Shown piece by piece: positions 1 through 6,048 of a DNA stretch of 8,136 nt (positions are counted from its first letter, which is position 1; each line of letters opens with the position of its first letter). This DNA is from Nitrososphaera sp. (GTDB taxonomy: Archaea > Thermoproteota > Nitrososphaeria > Nitrososphaerales > Nitrososphaeraceae): contig JAKEIF010000121.1 of NCBI GenBank assembly GCA_022545875.1, positions 1-8,136 of the forward strand, given 5' to 3'. A program made the translations under genes and the position numbers. The notes below the pieces were generated by a model. The model had not been told where the DNA came from. It saw nothing but the letters and a program-made list of their open reading frames with translations, and did not search any database.

Positions 1-1655
1 AGCGCGATTTCGGCTTCATGCGTCAGAGAATCGTAGCTTGTTTCGCCGATTGCCTGCCCGGATTTTTCAAGTATTCTCTGAGATCTGGCGTACGCGTATT
101 GCAGGTACGGGCCGGTGTCACCTTCCACGCTGAGCGATTCTTTTATGTCAAAGGTGATTATCTTGTCCAAATCCTGTCTTATCATGTTGTAGCGCAATGC
201 CGAGATAGCGATTTCCTCTGCAATCGCATGAAGAGTCTGCTCGTCAAAATCAGGGTTTCGAATCTTCACCTCCGAATATGACTTTGAATGAAGCGTATCC
301 ATGACATAGTCTGCATTAACATAGATGCCCTTTCTGCCCGACATATGCACGGACTCTCTTTCGCCTATGTCAATTCCAAGGGCTTTTGCAGTTTCGGCAC
401 TTATCGTGACTGCCTCGTATCCGAGATGTTGATATTCACGCGCCCCGCCGGTCGCTCCAATTTTGGAAAGAACCTGTGAAATTATTCTCTGTAGTCTAGC
501 CTGCCTAGAATCAATTATTGTTATCGCTCGCTCTCCTCCATTAAATGAGCGATCTATAGATTTTCCATCAAGTGCAGTGGCATACAGCACCGAGCCGTCT
601 GACTGATGAGCGAAATCAGTATAGGAAAATGGATCTCTGACTAGGCCGAGTTTCCAAGCTGCATACGGAATGTCCTTGGCTACATAAGTAGCCGTACCGT
701 CGCTTCTCACGATGACCTTGTCTTCCTCGTCCGCCGCCTCTATGACCCAGCAACCCTTGTTTTTGCCTTCGGTTTCATACTTTGCAATCCCACTCTCTTT
801 CAGCAGTTCGAATGATTCGCTCCAGAGCCTTGAAACGACGATGTGAGACTCAAAGTTGAGAAGGTCGTAGCGTGCCTTCAGCCTCCAGCACGATTTGAGT
901 TGGTCAGTCAGGACGCGCAAGGTGACTTCCGAGGCCAGCCTTGCAATATCGGACTTGCCTTCCTCAATTTCCCGGAGCACCACCTTGCGTTTCTCTGCAA
1001 GGCTCGGATCTTTTTCATACATTTCATTTATCTTTACGTAGACATCGTCTCCACAATACTGGTCAAATTTTTTGCCGGCGGGAGGCTCCAGGGCAAAGCC
1101 CACGAACTTGAATCCGATCACAATGTCTGCAACTTGAAGTCCAGAATCGTCAACGTAGTTAAACACAGTAACTTTATTTTTTGTGGCTCTCAGGAGTCGG
1201 TAAAGCGTGTCACCGATAATGACGTTTCGGATATGACCTACATGAAGTGCCTTGTTCGGATTGACGCTTGTGTGTTCAATCAATACGTGTGTGCCAGCAC
1301 CGGATTCCGGATATCCATAACCTGTTGGATTGCCAAGAACTTGGCCGAGCGTCTCCTTTGAAAGCATCGCATAGTTTGCCTTAAAGTTGACATAGCCTGC
1401 AGGGTGGGCGACTGCCGACTGGATGTAACCGCCTTCTTTTAATCCGGATTGCATCGCATCTGCAAACTCTGACGCTATCTTGGGAGGCGCCTTCTTGGCG
1501 TGCTTTGCCAGTTGGAAGGCAACGTTGCAGGTCAGGTCACCGAATTCTTTTCGCGGAGGCTCAGAGACGTCAAACTCAATTTCCGGGTAGCCCATTGCTG
1601 CAATAGTGGAGTTGACGAGTTGTCTAGCAGAGTCCCTCAGTAGCCTAAAAGTCAG
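1..1655 (-). CDS. argS: Arginyl-tRNA synthetase (C-terminus cut by window edge)
   Basis: Class I aminoacyl-tRNA synthetase that charges tRNA-Arg with arginine using ATP, in the cytoplasm. About 551 codons are open without interruption; the family is usually about 550-640 residues, so part of the C-terminal anticodon-binding DALR domain is missing beyond position 1. Counting from the CTG at 1655: an N-terminal tRNA-binding (Add-1) region at about 1-100, the HIGH signature as HVGH at 138-141 within EHTSVNPNKALHVGHIRN, the KMSK-equivalent HMSGRKG at about 437-443, and the EGDTGPYLQYAYAR block typical of ArgS at about 511-524. The start is unusual. The frame contains no ATG/GTG/TTG upstream of ATG 1595-1593, and starting there would remove 20 residues (TFRLLRDSARQLVNSTIAA) that look like a normal ArgS N-terminus. 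CTG 1655-1653 overlaps the upstream phosphatase stop as CTGA and has GGAGTG 8 nt before it. The two genes probably form one transcript with coupled translation. Family identity is certain; the start is inferred. Confidence 0.95.
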   Translation of the reverse strand, partial: MTFRLLRDSARQLVNSTIAAMGYPEIEFDVSEPPRKEFGDLTCNVAFQLAKHAKKAPPKIASEFADAMQSGLKEGGYIQSAVAHPAGYVNFKANYAMLSKETLGQVLGNPTGYGYPESGAGTHVLIEHTSVNPNKALHVGHIRNVIIGDTLYRLLRATKNKVTVFNYVDDSGLQVADIVIGFKFVGFALEPPAGKKFDQYCGDDVYVKINEMYEKDPSLAEKRKVVLREIEEGKSDIARLASEVTLRVLTDQLKSCWRLKARYDLLNFESHIVVSRLWSESFELLKESGIAKYETEGKNKGCWVIEAADEEDKVIVRSDGTATYVAKDIPYAAWKLGLVRDPFSYTDFAHQSDGSVLYATALDGKSIDRSFNGGERAITIIDSRQARLQRIISQVLSKIGATGGAREYQHLGYEAVTISAETAKALGIDIGERESVHMSGRKGIYVNADYVMDTLHSKSYSEVKIRNPDFDEQTLHAIAEEIAISALRYNMIRQDLDKIITFDIKESLSVEGDTGPYLQYAYARSQRILEKSGQAIGETSYDSLTHEAEIA

Positions 1656-2359
1656 GCGGATTTCACTCCAAGATAGTCCAGCGCTACCAAGTCTATCGCC
1701 TCGGCAAGTCCAGCGCCTTCTCGTCCCTCGACGACATGCCTTGCGCGCGATTTGACATTCTCCTCAGCGTGGCCAAGCGCAACGCTGCAGCCGCACGCTT
1801 CGTACATGGGGATATCCGTTTCGCTATCTCCAATTGCAATTGCCTCTTCCGGATCTGCCTTGAGTATTTTCAATGCTTCCCTTAGTCCAGAGGCCTTGTC
1901 CATCCCTTTCTCGTTTATGTGGTACGCATACTTGCTGTCAGACAAGTAGAGAGACAGGTGATTTTCATCGAGTATTTTCTGGCCCTCCTTTAGGTCAAAC
2001 GTTCTAAGCATCACGACCTCTGTCATTCTCGGAAAGACAGGCTTTACCTGAACGCCGTCCAGATTTTTTCTTAAAACTTCATAGCCTTCCTGACACTTGT
2101 CCTTGTTTGCTAGCAGTCTGTGCTCTTGCGGGGCCAGAGTAATTGCGCCTCCGTTTTCCCCTACTGCAATGCGGGTCGTGCCGCCGAACACGGCAAGCAC
2201 GTATGCTTCAATAGAAGACCTTCCGGTGACATAAATGACATTGTATCCCAGTTTTTCAAGGTGACGCAGTTTTGCAAGCGCGCCCAGATGGATCACTCCG
2301 CCGCCGTTCTCTGTAAGCGTGCCATCAATATCCACCGCGAAAACCTTGAACTTTTTCAA
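1652..2359 (-). CDS. Phosphoglycolate phosphatase, archaeal HAD type
   Basis: HAD-superfamily phosphatase with a Cof-type cap, resembling archaeal phosphoglycolate phosphatase, which hydrolyses 2-phosphoglycolate to glycolate and phosphate in the cytosol. The 235 residues match the usual family length. All four HAD motifs are visible: motif I DIDGTLT (nucleophile D10, acid D12), motif II TGR (T45), motif III K155 in NEKGMDKASGL, and motif IV GDSETD at 177-182. The GENGG segment near residue 67 is typical of the phosphoglycolate/sucrose-phosphate phosphatase-like subfamily. The start is TTG at 2359-2357, only three codons after an in-frame TAG, and there is no usable ATG nearby. The stop overlaps the proposed argS start by 4 nt, so the two genes are likely co-transcribed. 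A sugar-phosphate or other small phosphoester substrate cannot be excluded from sequence alone. Confidence 0.88.
   Translation of the reverse strand: MKKFKVFAVDIDGTLTENGGGVIHLGALAKLRHLEKLGYNVIYVTGRSSIEAYVLAVFGGTTRIAVGENGGAITLAPQEHRLLANKDKCQEGYEVLRKNLDGVQVKPVFPRMTEVVMLRTFDLKEGQKILDENHLSLYLSDSKYAYHINEKGMDKASGLREALKILKADPEEAIAIGDSETDIPMYEACGCSVALGHAEENVKSRARHVVEGREGAGLAEAIDLVALDYLGVKSA
1664..1669 (-). promoter_or_regulatory. Shine-Dalgarno-like site for argS
   Basis: On the minus strand GGAGTG lies inside the last codons of the phosphatase gene, 8 nt before the proposed CTG start of argS. It matches part of the archaeal anti-Shine-Dalgarno complement GGAGGTGA. No comparable site precedes the downstream ATG at 1595, so this site favours the CTG start. 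Confidence 0.5.
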
Positions 2360-2383
2360 CTCTAGCTAAGCGTAGTCCGTAGA

Positions 2384-2391
2384 CTAATAAG
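2384..2391 (-). promoter_or_regulatory. Putative TATA box for the phosphatase-argS operon
   Basis: AT-rich CTTATTAG (with GATTAAA just further upstream) ends 24 nt before the TTG start. This is the same spacing as the other promoters in the window and implies a leaderless or nearly leaderless mRNA. Confidence 0.4.
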
Positions 2392-2422
2392 TTTAATCTA
2401 CTACAAAATTTTGTTTCTATTG

Positions 2423-2899
2423 CTAGCTGGAAATATCCATTGTCAGCGATCCCTTCAACATTTCTCTGAATTCATTCATATCTTTGGGCGTTACAGCAGT
2501 GACAATATTCGCAGGCGCTACTGCCTGTGCAGGTACCTCGTGTGCGGCTTCTATGACCTTTGCGGGCGGCGTCTTTGCAATCTTACCGGGTCCTCTAATT
2601 CTTCTGTCGGTAAGCGATTTTTGTTTCTTTACGTCGAGCTTTAGCTTGAAGCCATACCTCCCTTGGTTGCTCCACTTTTCAACCTCCACAACATCAGCAA
2701 TTCCCACTATTCTATCGCCTTCACGAGTAACTACGGTAAAATCAGTCCGGTCGCCCTTGCGGATGGTCGAAACTTTCTCGTAAAAGTGCTGCCAGTCAAG
2801 CGGGTTCGTAACAAGGGCTTGGATTGTAAGCATGTCGCCCATGCTAACTTCTTTGATGTAACTCTGCAAAATTTCCACGCTGCACAACTTGGCGTACAT
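2423..2899 (-). CDS. Conserved-looking hypothetical protein, beta domain plus basic/Pro-Ala linker
   Basis: I do not recognise a named family. The 158-residue product has no signal peptide or membrane segment and should be cytosolic. Residues about 20-92 alternate hydrophobic and charged positions (for example TDFTVVTREGDRIVGIADVVEVEKW and GRYGFKLKLDV), suggesting a small beta-barrel or beta-sandwich. Residues about 93-112 are strongly basic (KKQKSLTDRRIRGPGKIAK), which would suit nucleic-acid binding, but this is inference. A Pro/Ala/Val-rich linker follows, then a short amphipathic C-terminal segment (TPKDMNEFREMLKG). The ATG at 2899 is preferred over the in-frame ATGs at codons 20 and 23 because a strong TATA box ends 21 nt upstream of it, the spacing of a leaderless transcript. 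It is encoded 63 nt upstream of the phosphatase gene on the same strand, but that gene seems to have its own promoter. Confidence 0.75.
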   Translation of the reverse strand: MYAKLCSVEILQSYIKEVSMGDMLTIQALVTNPLDWQHFYEKVSTIRKGDRTDFTVVTREGDRIVGIADVVEVEKWSNQGRYGFKLKLDVKKQKSLTDRRIRGPGKIAKTPPAKVIEAAHEVPAQAVAPANIVTAVTPKDMNEFREMLKGSLTMDISS

Positions 2900-2920
2900 A
2901 ATAGAATGAAGGCAGTCCTG

Positions 2921-2930
2921 AAATATATAA
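2921..2930 (-). promoter_or_regulatory. TATA box of the 2423-2899 gene
   Basis: Minus-strand TTATATATTT, the best archaeal TATA match in the window, ends 21 nt before ATG 2899. The purine-rich AAAAG just upstream may act as BRE. The geometry places transcription start at about the start codon. Confidence 0.7.
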
Positions 2931-3062
2931 CTTTTGGATAACTGTTGTCGTTTTTGTAAAGCAATGTAGCATGTTCATTTTTTTATCTAATTTTCATACT
3001 AATATGTTACATTAATAGCAAATATTGTTCCCACTTGCTCACGGGTCCGACGCTTGAAGACT

Positions 3063-3248
3063 CTAGAGCACGTTGTGAGCTTCGATGCCTGCAACTATCG
3101 AAAAAATGTCTTCCAAGTCGCAGCATTGGCACTTTTTTATGACGCATTCATTCCGTGATGCGTGTCCGCAAATCCTACATTTACATACCAAAAGCGCAGA
3201 TGGGAGTTCCGACTCTTTGACCATATTTTCATGCTTTGTCGGATTCAA
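3063..3248 (-). CDS. Small cysteine-rich (putative zinc-binding) protein
   Basis: A 61-codon ORF (53 codons if started at ATG 3224). Counting from the TTG start, seven cysteines lie at residues 22, 24, 27, 35, 40, 42 and 43, plus His29, in the pattern CxCxxCxH followed by C, then CxCC. This is a compact metal-binding arrangement, most likely zinc, and is very unlikely in a random ORF. Tails on both sides are polar and there is no membrane segment. TTG 3248-3246 is preferred because AATATTAA ends 23 nt upstream, giving the leaderless spacing seen elsewhere here; ATG 3224-3222 is the alternative. Function is unknown; comparable proteins could be zinc-ribbon regulators or RNA/protein-binding adaptors. 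It stands alone, with no gene within 160 nt on the same strand. Confidence 0.65.
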   Translation of the reverse strand: MNPTKHENMVKESELPSALLVCKCRICGHASRNECVIKKCQCCDLEDIFSIVAGIEAHNVL

Positions 3249-3271
3249 GTAACGAATATGATTGATGAGCC

Positions 3272-3279
3272 AATATTAA
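3272..3279 (-). promoter_or_regulatory. Putative TATA box of the Cys-rich gene
   Basis: TTAATATT on the minus strand, 23 nt before the TTG start at 3248. Confidence 0.45.
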
Positions 3280-3436
3280 GAAGATGCAATCAAGCTATGT
3301 AGCTTTACTATGCGAAATAGCTTTAGTGATTACATCCTGTATCCGTGGTCTCTGTCAACCGTAGTGAATGGGTTGCTGCCTGACTATATTGTCCCAATTC
3401 TGATGCCACGCAAGGAAGAGAGTATGACCCATGTTT

Positions 3437-3445
3437 CATATATGA
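3437..3445 (+). promoter_or_regulatory. TATA box of the tRNA-Arg gene
   Basis: CATATATGA ends 20 nt before the first base of the acceptor stem at 3466, the distance expected for archaeal transcription starting at or near the mature tRNA 5' end. It supports the tRNA gene being transcribed despite its odd T loop. Confidence 0.65.
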
Positions 3446-3465
3446 CCTCGTTTCCTTGAAAATCA

Positions 3466-3560
3466 GGGCCCGTCGCCTAGTCAGGACAGGGTGCTGTTTT
3501 CCACAGGATAGCACAAGCCTCCGAAGCCAGTTGTCGTGGGACCGAAGCCCACCGGGCCCG
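3466..3560 (+). tRNA. tRNA-Arg (anticodon CCG), intron at 29/30, abnormal T loop
   Basis: Acceptor stem GGGCCCG (3466-3472) pairs perfectly with CGGGCCC (3553-3559), discriminator G3560; CCA is not encoded. T8 is present. The D arm is GCCT (3475-3478) with GGGT (3489-3492), and its loop carries A14, G15, G18G19 and A21. After removal of 3497-3516 the anticodon arm becomes CTGGC-CTCCGAA-GCCAG: five perfect pairs, T33, anticodon CCG (3521-3523), A37. The variable loop is the standard five bases TTGTC with C48. The T stem GTGGG/CCCAC is perfect and abuts the acceptor. GGGCCCGT-GCCTAG-GGATAGGG is the style I recall for archaeal tRNA-Arg. The oddity is the T loop ACCGAAG (3541-3547): the near-universal TTC at 54-56 is ACC, so the T54-A58 pair is lost. 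G19-C56 remains possible. It could be a functional variant, a decaying copy or a sequence error. The flanking protein-like minus ORF (3323-3514) is antisense noise. Confidence 0.85.
3497..3516 (+). other. Non-canonical tRNA intron with bulge-helix-bulge motif
   Basis: A 20-nt intron between tRNA positions 29 and 30. The fold is a textbook BHB for the archaeal splicing endonuclease. Outer helix A3488-G3490 pairs with C3518-T3520. The central 4-bp helix is GTGC 3491-3494 with GCAC 3511-3514. The 3-nt bulges are TG^T (3495-3497) and AA^G (3515-3517), each cut after the second base. The inner helix pairs T3498-A3510, T3500-A3508, C3501-G3507 and C3502-G3506, with one T-T mismatch and an ACA loop. 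Both cut sites are symmetric and restore a perfect anticodon stem. Confidence 0.82.
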
Positions 3561-3597
3561 CTACTCTTTCTAGAGACATTTCAGGCGATACCAAACG

Positions 3598-3836
3598 TCA
3601 TTGAGATTCTTCTAAAAGAGTTCGGTTGATATTAGATTCAGTTTCAACGGGAGCAACTATGCGTCCTTCCTGCTCCAGCCTATTTCGAACTGCTCCGTAA
3701 ACCCGTAAGCCTGACTTGTTCTCCGTCCTGGCTGTTAGAATGTACATGCACGAAACTATTCCACCGTTTGTCGTCTGCTCGATTCTTACTGAATGAAGAT
3801 TTGCGAAGGAAATCTTATCTGAACTTCGTCGTCCAT
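3598..3836 (-). pseudogene. Probable small gene broken by a single frameshift
   Basis: On the minus strand ATG 3836 reads MDDEVQIRFPSQIFIQ and stops. A different frame of the same strand runs open from a TGA near 3853 to the TGA at 3600-3598 and reads like a real protein: KISFANLHSVRIEQTTNGG, then SCMYILTARTENKSGLRVYG, then AVRNRLEQEGRIVAPVETES. That frame has no ATG/GTG/TTG before ATG 3747. Joining the two frames at about 3817-3822 (CAGATAAGATTT on the minus strand) would give one continuous product of about 79 residues with beta-strand-like alternation followed by a helix. A pseudogene, a sequencing indel, or a short 49-residue gene starting at 3747 are all possible. No family is recognised. 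Confidence 0.4.
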
Positions 3837-3909
3837 GCTTATCGATAAATGGTCAGCTTTGCTATCAAGGCAAATAATTGTTTAGGTTGAGCCCTTAACT
3901 GTGTAACCC

Positions 3910-3916
3910 ATTAATG
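3910..3916 (+). promoter_or_regulatory. Putative TATA box of the 41-residue gene
   Basis: ATTAATG ends 23 nt before ATG 3940, the window's usual leaderless spacing. Confidence 0.4.
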
Positions 3917-3939
3917 CAATTTCATGTATTGATTAGCCT

Positions 3940-4065
3940 ATGCCTCAAAAGAAAGACAAGAAATCATTAGGCTCTTCAGTTGCCAGTGACATAAGGGACA
4001 ACGAAGTCACAGAAGAAACAATGCCAACAAGCGTTTCTAGACCAGAGGAAGTAGAGCGAAAATAA
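3940..4065 (+). CDS. Small charged hypothetical protein (41 aa)
   Basis: ATG 3940 to TAA 4063-4065 encodes 41 residues beginning MPQKKDKKSLGSSVASDIRD and ending SRPEEVERK. The N-terminus is basic, the rest acidic and polar, with no cysteines or hydrophobic segment, so it is probably an intrinsically disordered cytosolic peptide. A TATA-like ATTAATG ends 23 nt upstream. The stop lies 19 nt from the convergent uspA-like stop. No family is recognised. The promoter spacing and clean composition argue for a real gene, but at this length chance cannot be excluded. Confidence 0.55.
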   Translation: MPQKKDKKSLGSSVASDIRDNEVTEETMPTSVSRPEEVERK

Positions 4066-4084
4066 CGTAGTGGCGGCTAGCTAG

Positions 4085-4540
4085 CTATTTCACAACCATG
4101 ATAGGACAGCTGGCATAAGTCACTATCCCGGAGGCCACGCTTCCCAGCAAGAGCTTTGTAAAGCCTGACCTACCCTTGGTTCCAGTGACGATTAGATCGA
4201 CTTTGTTCTTTTCTGCATAGTCAACAATCGCCGGCACCACTGAAGTCGGGCTTGCTAGCATTTCCGTCCTCAAGCTAACCCCTTCTGCAGACGCCCTTGC
4301 CTCGACATGCTCGAACCAAGGTTTCGCTTCCTGCTTTGACTTGTCCAATAGCTCGTTTATCGCGCTTGGCGTGGAGAGTCCAAACATTCCCGACGAATAG
4401 GCATAGCCCACCTGTGACACGATGACGTTAACAGCGATCAGCTGCGCTCCATGCTTTTTTGCAACATCAATCGCGAGATCTGCTGCCTTAAAGGAAGACT
4501 CGGATCCATCAATGCACACCAGAATTGTTGCGAACCCCAA
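4085..4540 (-). CDS. Universal stress protein (UspA family)
   Basis: Single-domain Usp protein of 151 residues, the standard length. It begins with the beta1 strand ATILVCIDGSESS (Asp10 contacts nucleotide in the family) and ends with the ATP-binding signature GTKGRSGFTKLLLGSVAS followed by SCPIMVVK, matching G-2x-G-9x-G(S/T). It is therefore expected to be an ATP-binding cytosolic dimer acting in stress response; the exact partner is unknown. The start is TTG 4540-4538, four codons after an in-frame TAA, with GATTTAA ending 22 nt upstream. It lies 209 nt downstream of the M50 protease gene on the same strand but seems to have its own promoter. It converges with the small 3940-4065 gene. Confidence 0.93.
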   Translation of the reverse strand: MGFATILVCIDGSESSFKAADLAIDVAKKHGAQLIAVNVIVSQVGYAYSSGMFGLSTPSAINELLDKSKQEAKPWFEHVEARASAEGVSLRTEMLASPTSVVPAIVDYAEKNKVDLIVTGTKGRSGFTKLLLGSVASGIVTYASCPIMVVK

Positions 4541-4562
4541 CGACTTTAGTTATACGCTAAAT

Positions 4563-4569
4563 GATTTAA
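4563..4569 (-). promoter_or_regulatory. Putative TATA box of the uspA-like gene
   Basis: Minus-strand TTAAATC ends 22 nt before the TTG start at 4540, consistent with leaderless transcription. Confidence 0.5.
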
Positions 4570-4604
4570 GGCTTGGAAAGATAGACAAGCCTAATTTGAT
4601 TCTC

Positions 4605-4618
4605 GCCCATATTTGGGC
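4605..4618. repeat. Short inverted repeat upstream of the uspA-like gene
   Basis: GCCCA-TATT-TGGGC, five perfect pairs around a 4-nt centre, about 35 nt upstream of the uspA TATA box. It is not followed by a T-run on the minus strand, so an operator is somewhat more likely than a terminator for the protease gene. It is short and could be chance. Confidence 0.3.
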
Positions 4619-4749
4619 AGGGGGTATGCCATGAAATCTGCATGCCAATATTTCTGATGGAATACACCTGGTGTCCAGAAATGGTCTGTTGATCAGCAGA
4701 GCTATATCGCAAGTCTATCTCTTCAGCTGCAAGTGCATTTGGCACGGAT

Positions 4750-5964
4750 CTATGCAGCTTCAGAGTCGGCAGGAATATTCGTGCCAGATCCAACTTTGCG
4801 TTCTCCAGCTGTCCTCCGCACCTCCTTATAGTAGTCCTGCTGCTCGCTTGCGACATTGAGAATGTCCGTCTTGCTTATGATGCCAAGCAAAATACCCTGG
4901 TCATCACAGACGAATATCTTTCCGCTCTGCTTTCGCATCATCTCCTTCAGTGCGTCATCGCCTCTGCTATGAGGGCCCAAGACTACTAGACGATCCAGCG
5001 GGGCCATAATGTCCGTTGCTCTTGTCCCTGTTCTTTCGTTTTCAGAAATGCCCATGGCTTTCTTTAGCTCGACCATCCCCAAGAGTCTCCCGCCGCCGTC
5101 TATGACTGGAAATGAACTTTTCATGAACCTGCCGTAGTAGTCCTGCATCAGGTCATTGACGTTCGCCGTTTCTGGTACAGCGGATACTCGGGTGTTCATG
5201 ATGTCTCCAAGACGCACCCTTGACAAGCTTGACACTATCTCGTGTTGTGAGAGATAGGCTTGCGCGCCGCTGTTGAGGAACCAGCCGATTAGTAGGATCC
5301 AGATTCCACCAACAAAAGAACCGGAAATTATTGCGAAAAATCCCAGAGCCATGAAACCGTATGATATGCCAACACCTACTTTGGCAGCGACCCGCGTAGC
5401 GTCATCATAATTCTTTTTCCACCGCACTAGGCCTGCCCTCAGGATTCTTCCTCCGTCTAGGGGAAAGGCTGGGATCAGATTGAACGCTCCTACGAGTGCA
5501 TTAATAATCGCTCCATACAAGAGTACTCCTTCAAGCACGCTCGCCGCTGAAAACTGTGAACTGGCGCCGCTCTGAACAGTCAGCCACCAGAGCCCGGCAA
5601 ATCCGCCAGCGATTGCAAAGCTCATCGAAGGCCCTGCGACAGCAATTCTAAACTCCTTTCTGAAATCTCGAGCTTCCTCGGGAATTTCAGATACGCCGCC
5701 AAAGACAAACAAAATGATTTGTCGTACCCTGATGCCGTATTTCTGGGCCACAATCGAGTGCATCAATTCATGCAGAAAGATGGAGAAAAATAACACGATT
5801 GCCCCGGCGCCGCCCATTATCCAGTACTGAGTAGCATCCAGACCTGGAAAATAAAGAGGCATAAAGCCCGTTGCCAGCGTCCAGACGATAAGCACAAAGG
5901 CGATAAGAAGAGTGAAATGCAAGCGCACTGGGATGTTCCTGACTCTGGCAATCTGAAAGGACAA
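4750..5964 (-). CDS. Site-2-protease-like M50 zinc metalloprotease with two CBS domains
   Basis: Intramembrane protease of the M50 family (404 residues), expected in the cytoplasmic membrane, cleaving membrane-bound substrates such as anti-sigma-like or regulator proteins; the archaeal substrate is unknown. Zinc motif HELMH at 65-69 sits in the second hydrophobic segment; the third ligand lies in NLIPAFPLDGGR (D170). Further membrane segments are at about 17-38, 105-130, 143-165 and 200-232. A CBS pair follows: CBS1 about 252-306 (IMNTRVSAVPETANVNDL, then FPVIDGGGRLLGMV) and CBS2 about 317-373 (DIMAPLDRLVVLGPHS, then FVCDDQGILLGIISKTDI). In this fusion the CBS pair probably binds adenine nucleotides and gates proteolysis. 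The 30-residue C-tail is charged. The start is TTG 5964-5962, the only usable start before an in-frame stop, with CCTATAAG 27 nt upstream. It is divergent from the PRC-like gene. Confidence 0.93.
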   Translation of the reverse strand: MSFQIARVRNIPVRLHFTLLIAFVLIVWTLATGFMPLYFPGLDATQYWIMGGAGAIVLFFSIFLHELMHSIVAQKYGIRVRQIILFVFGGVSEIPEEARDFRKEFRIAVAGPSMSFAIAGGFAGLWWLTVQSGASSQFSAASVLEGVLLYGAIINALVGAFNLIPAFPLDGGRILRAGLVRWKKNYDDATRVAAKVGVGISYGFMALGFFAIISGSFVGGIWILLIGWFLNSGAQAYLSQHEIVSSLSRVRLGDIMNTRVSAVPETANVNDLMQDYYGRFMKSSFPVIDGGGRLLGMVELKKAMGISENERTGTRATDIMAPLDRLVVLGPHSRGDDALKEMMRKQSGKIFVCDDQGILLGIISKTDILNVASEQQDYYKEVRRTAGERKVGSGTNIPADSEAA

Positions 5965-5991
5965 CTTGGTGCTCAGAATTGCATCTTATGC

Positions 5992-5999
5992 CTTATAGG
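5992..5999 (-). promoter_or_regulatory. TATA box of the M50 protease gene
   Basis: Minus-strand CCTATAAG ends 27 nt before the TTG start, implying a leader of only a few bases. Confidence 0.5.
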
Positions 6000-6010
6000 A
6001 ATTCTACCCA

Positions 6011-6039
6011 ATTGTAGTTCTACGAAATTTCGCTACAAT
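6011..6039. repeat. Nested inverted repeat in divergent promoter region
   Basis: ATTGTAG (6011-6017) and CTACAAT (6033-6039) are perfect inverted 7-mers enclosing a perfect 10-bp palindrome CGAAATTTCG (6023-6032). The element sits between the two divergent TATA boxes, directly abutting the one for the plus-strand gene. It looks like an operator for a dimeric regulator controlling one or both genes. Confidence 0.45.
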
Positions 6040-6040
6040 C

Positions 6041-6048
6041 CTAAAATG
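6041..6048 (+). promoter_or_regulatory. Putative TATA box of the PRC-barrel-like gene
   Basis: CTAAAATG ends 23 nt before ATG 6072, the usual spacing here. Confidence 0.4.

Noticed and set aside
843..1361. 172-codon plus-strand ORF
   Set aside because: It lies entirely opposite the argS coding sequence, whose motifs are unmistakable.
2970..2980. T-run (CATTTTTTTATC) as a terminator
   Set aside because: It is a T-run only on the plus strand, where no gene ends nearby; the minus-strand Cys-rich gene would need it on the other strand.
3291..3325. AAGCTA-TG-TAGCTT palindrome and TAGCTTTA direct repeat
   Set aside because: Short and AT-rich, with no fixed relation to a promoter; too weak to call.
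3310..3459. Plus-strand ORF of 49 codons (MRNSFSDYILYPW...)
   Set aside because: It overlaps the TATA box of the tRNA gene, has no promoter at the spacing seen elsewhere and no recognisable pattern.
3499..3505. Reading the tRNA as tRNA-Trp with anticodon CCA at 3501-3503
   Set aside because: This gives a mismatched anticodon stem (T30 against C40) and no BHB; the Arg(CCG) reading gives five perfect pairs and an intact BHB.
3323..3514. Minus-strand ORF of 63 codons
   Set aside because: It is antisense to the tRNA gene and its promoter; open only by chance.
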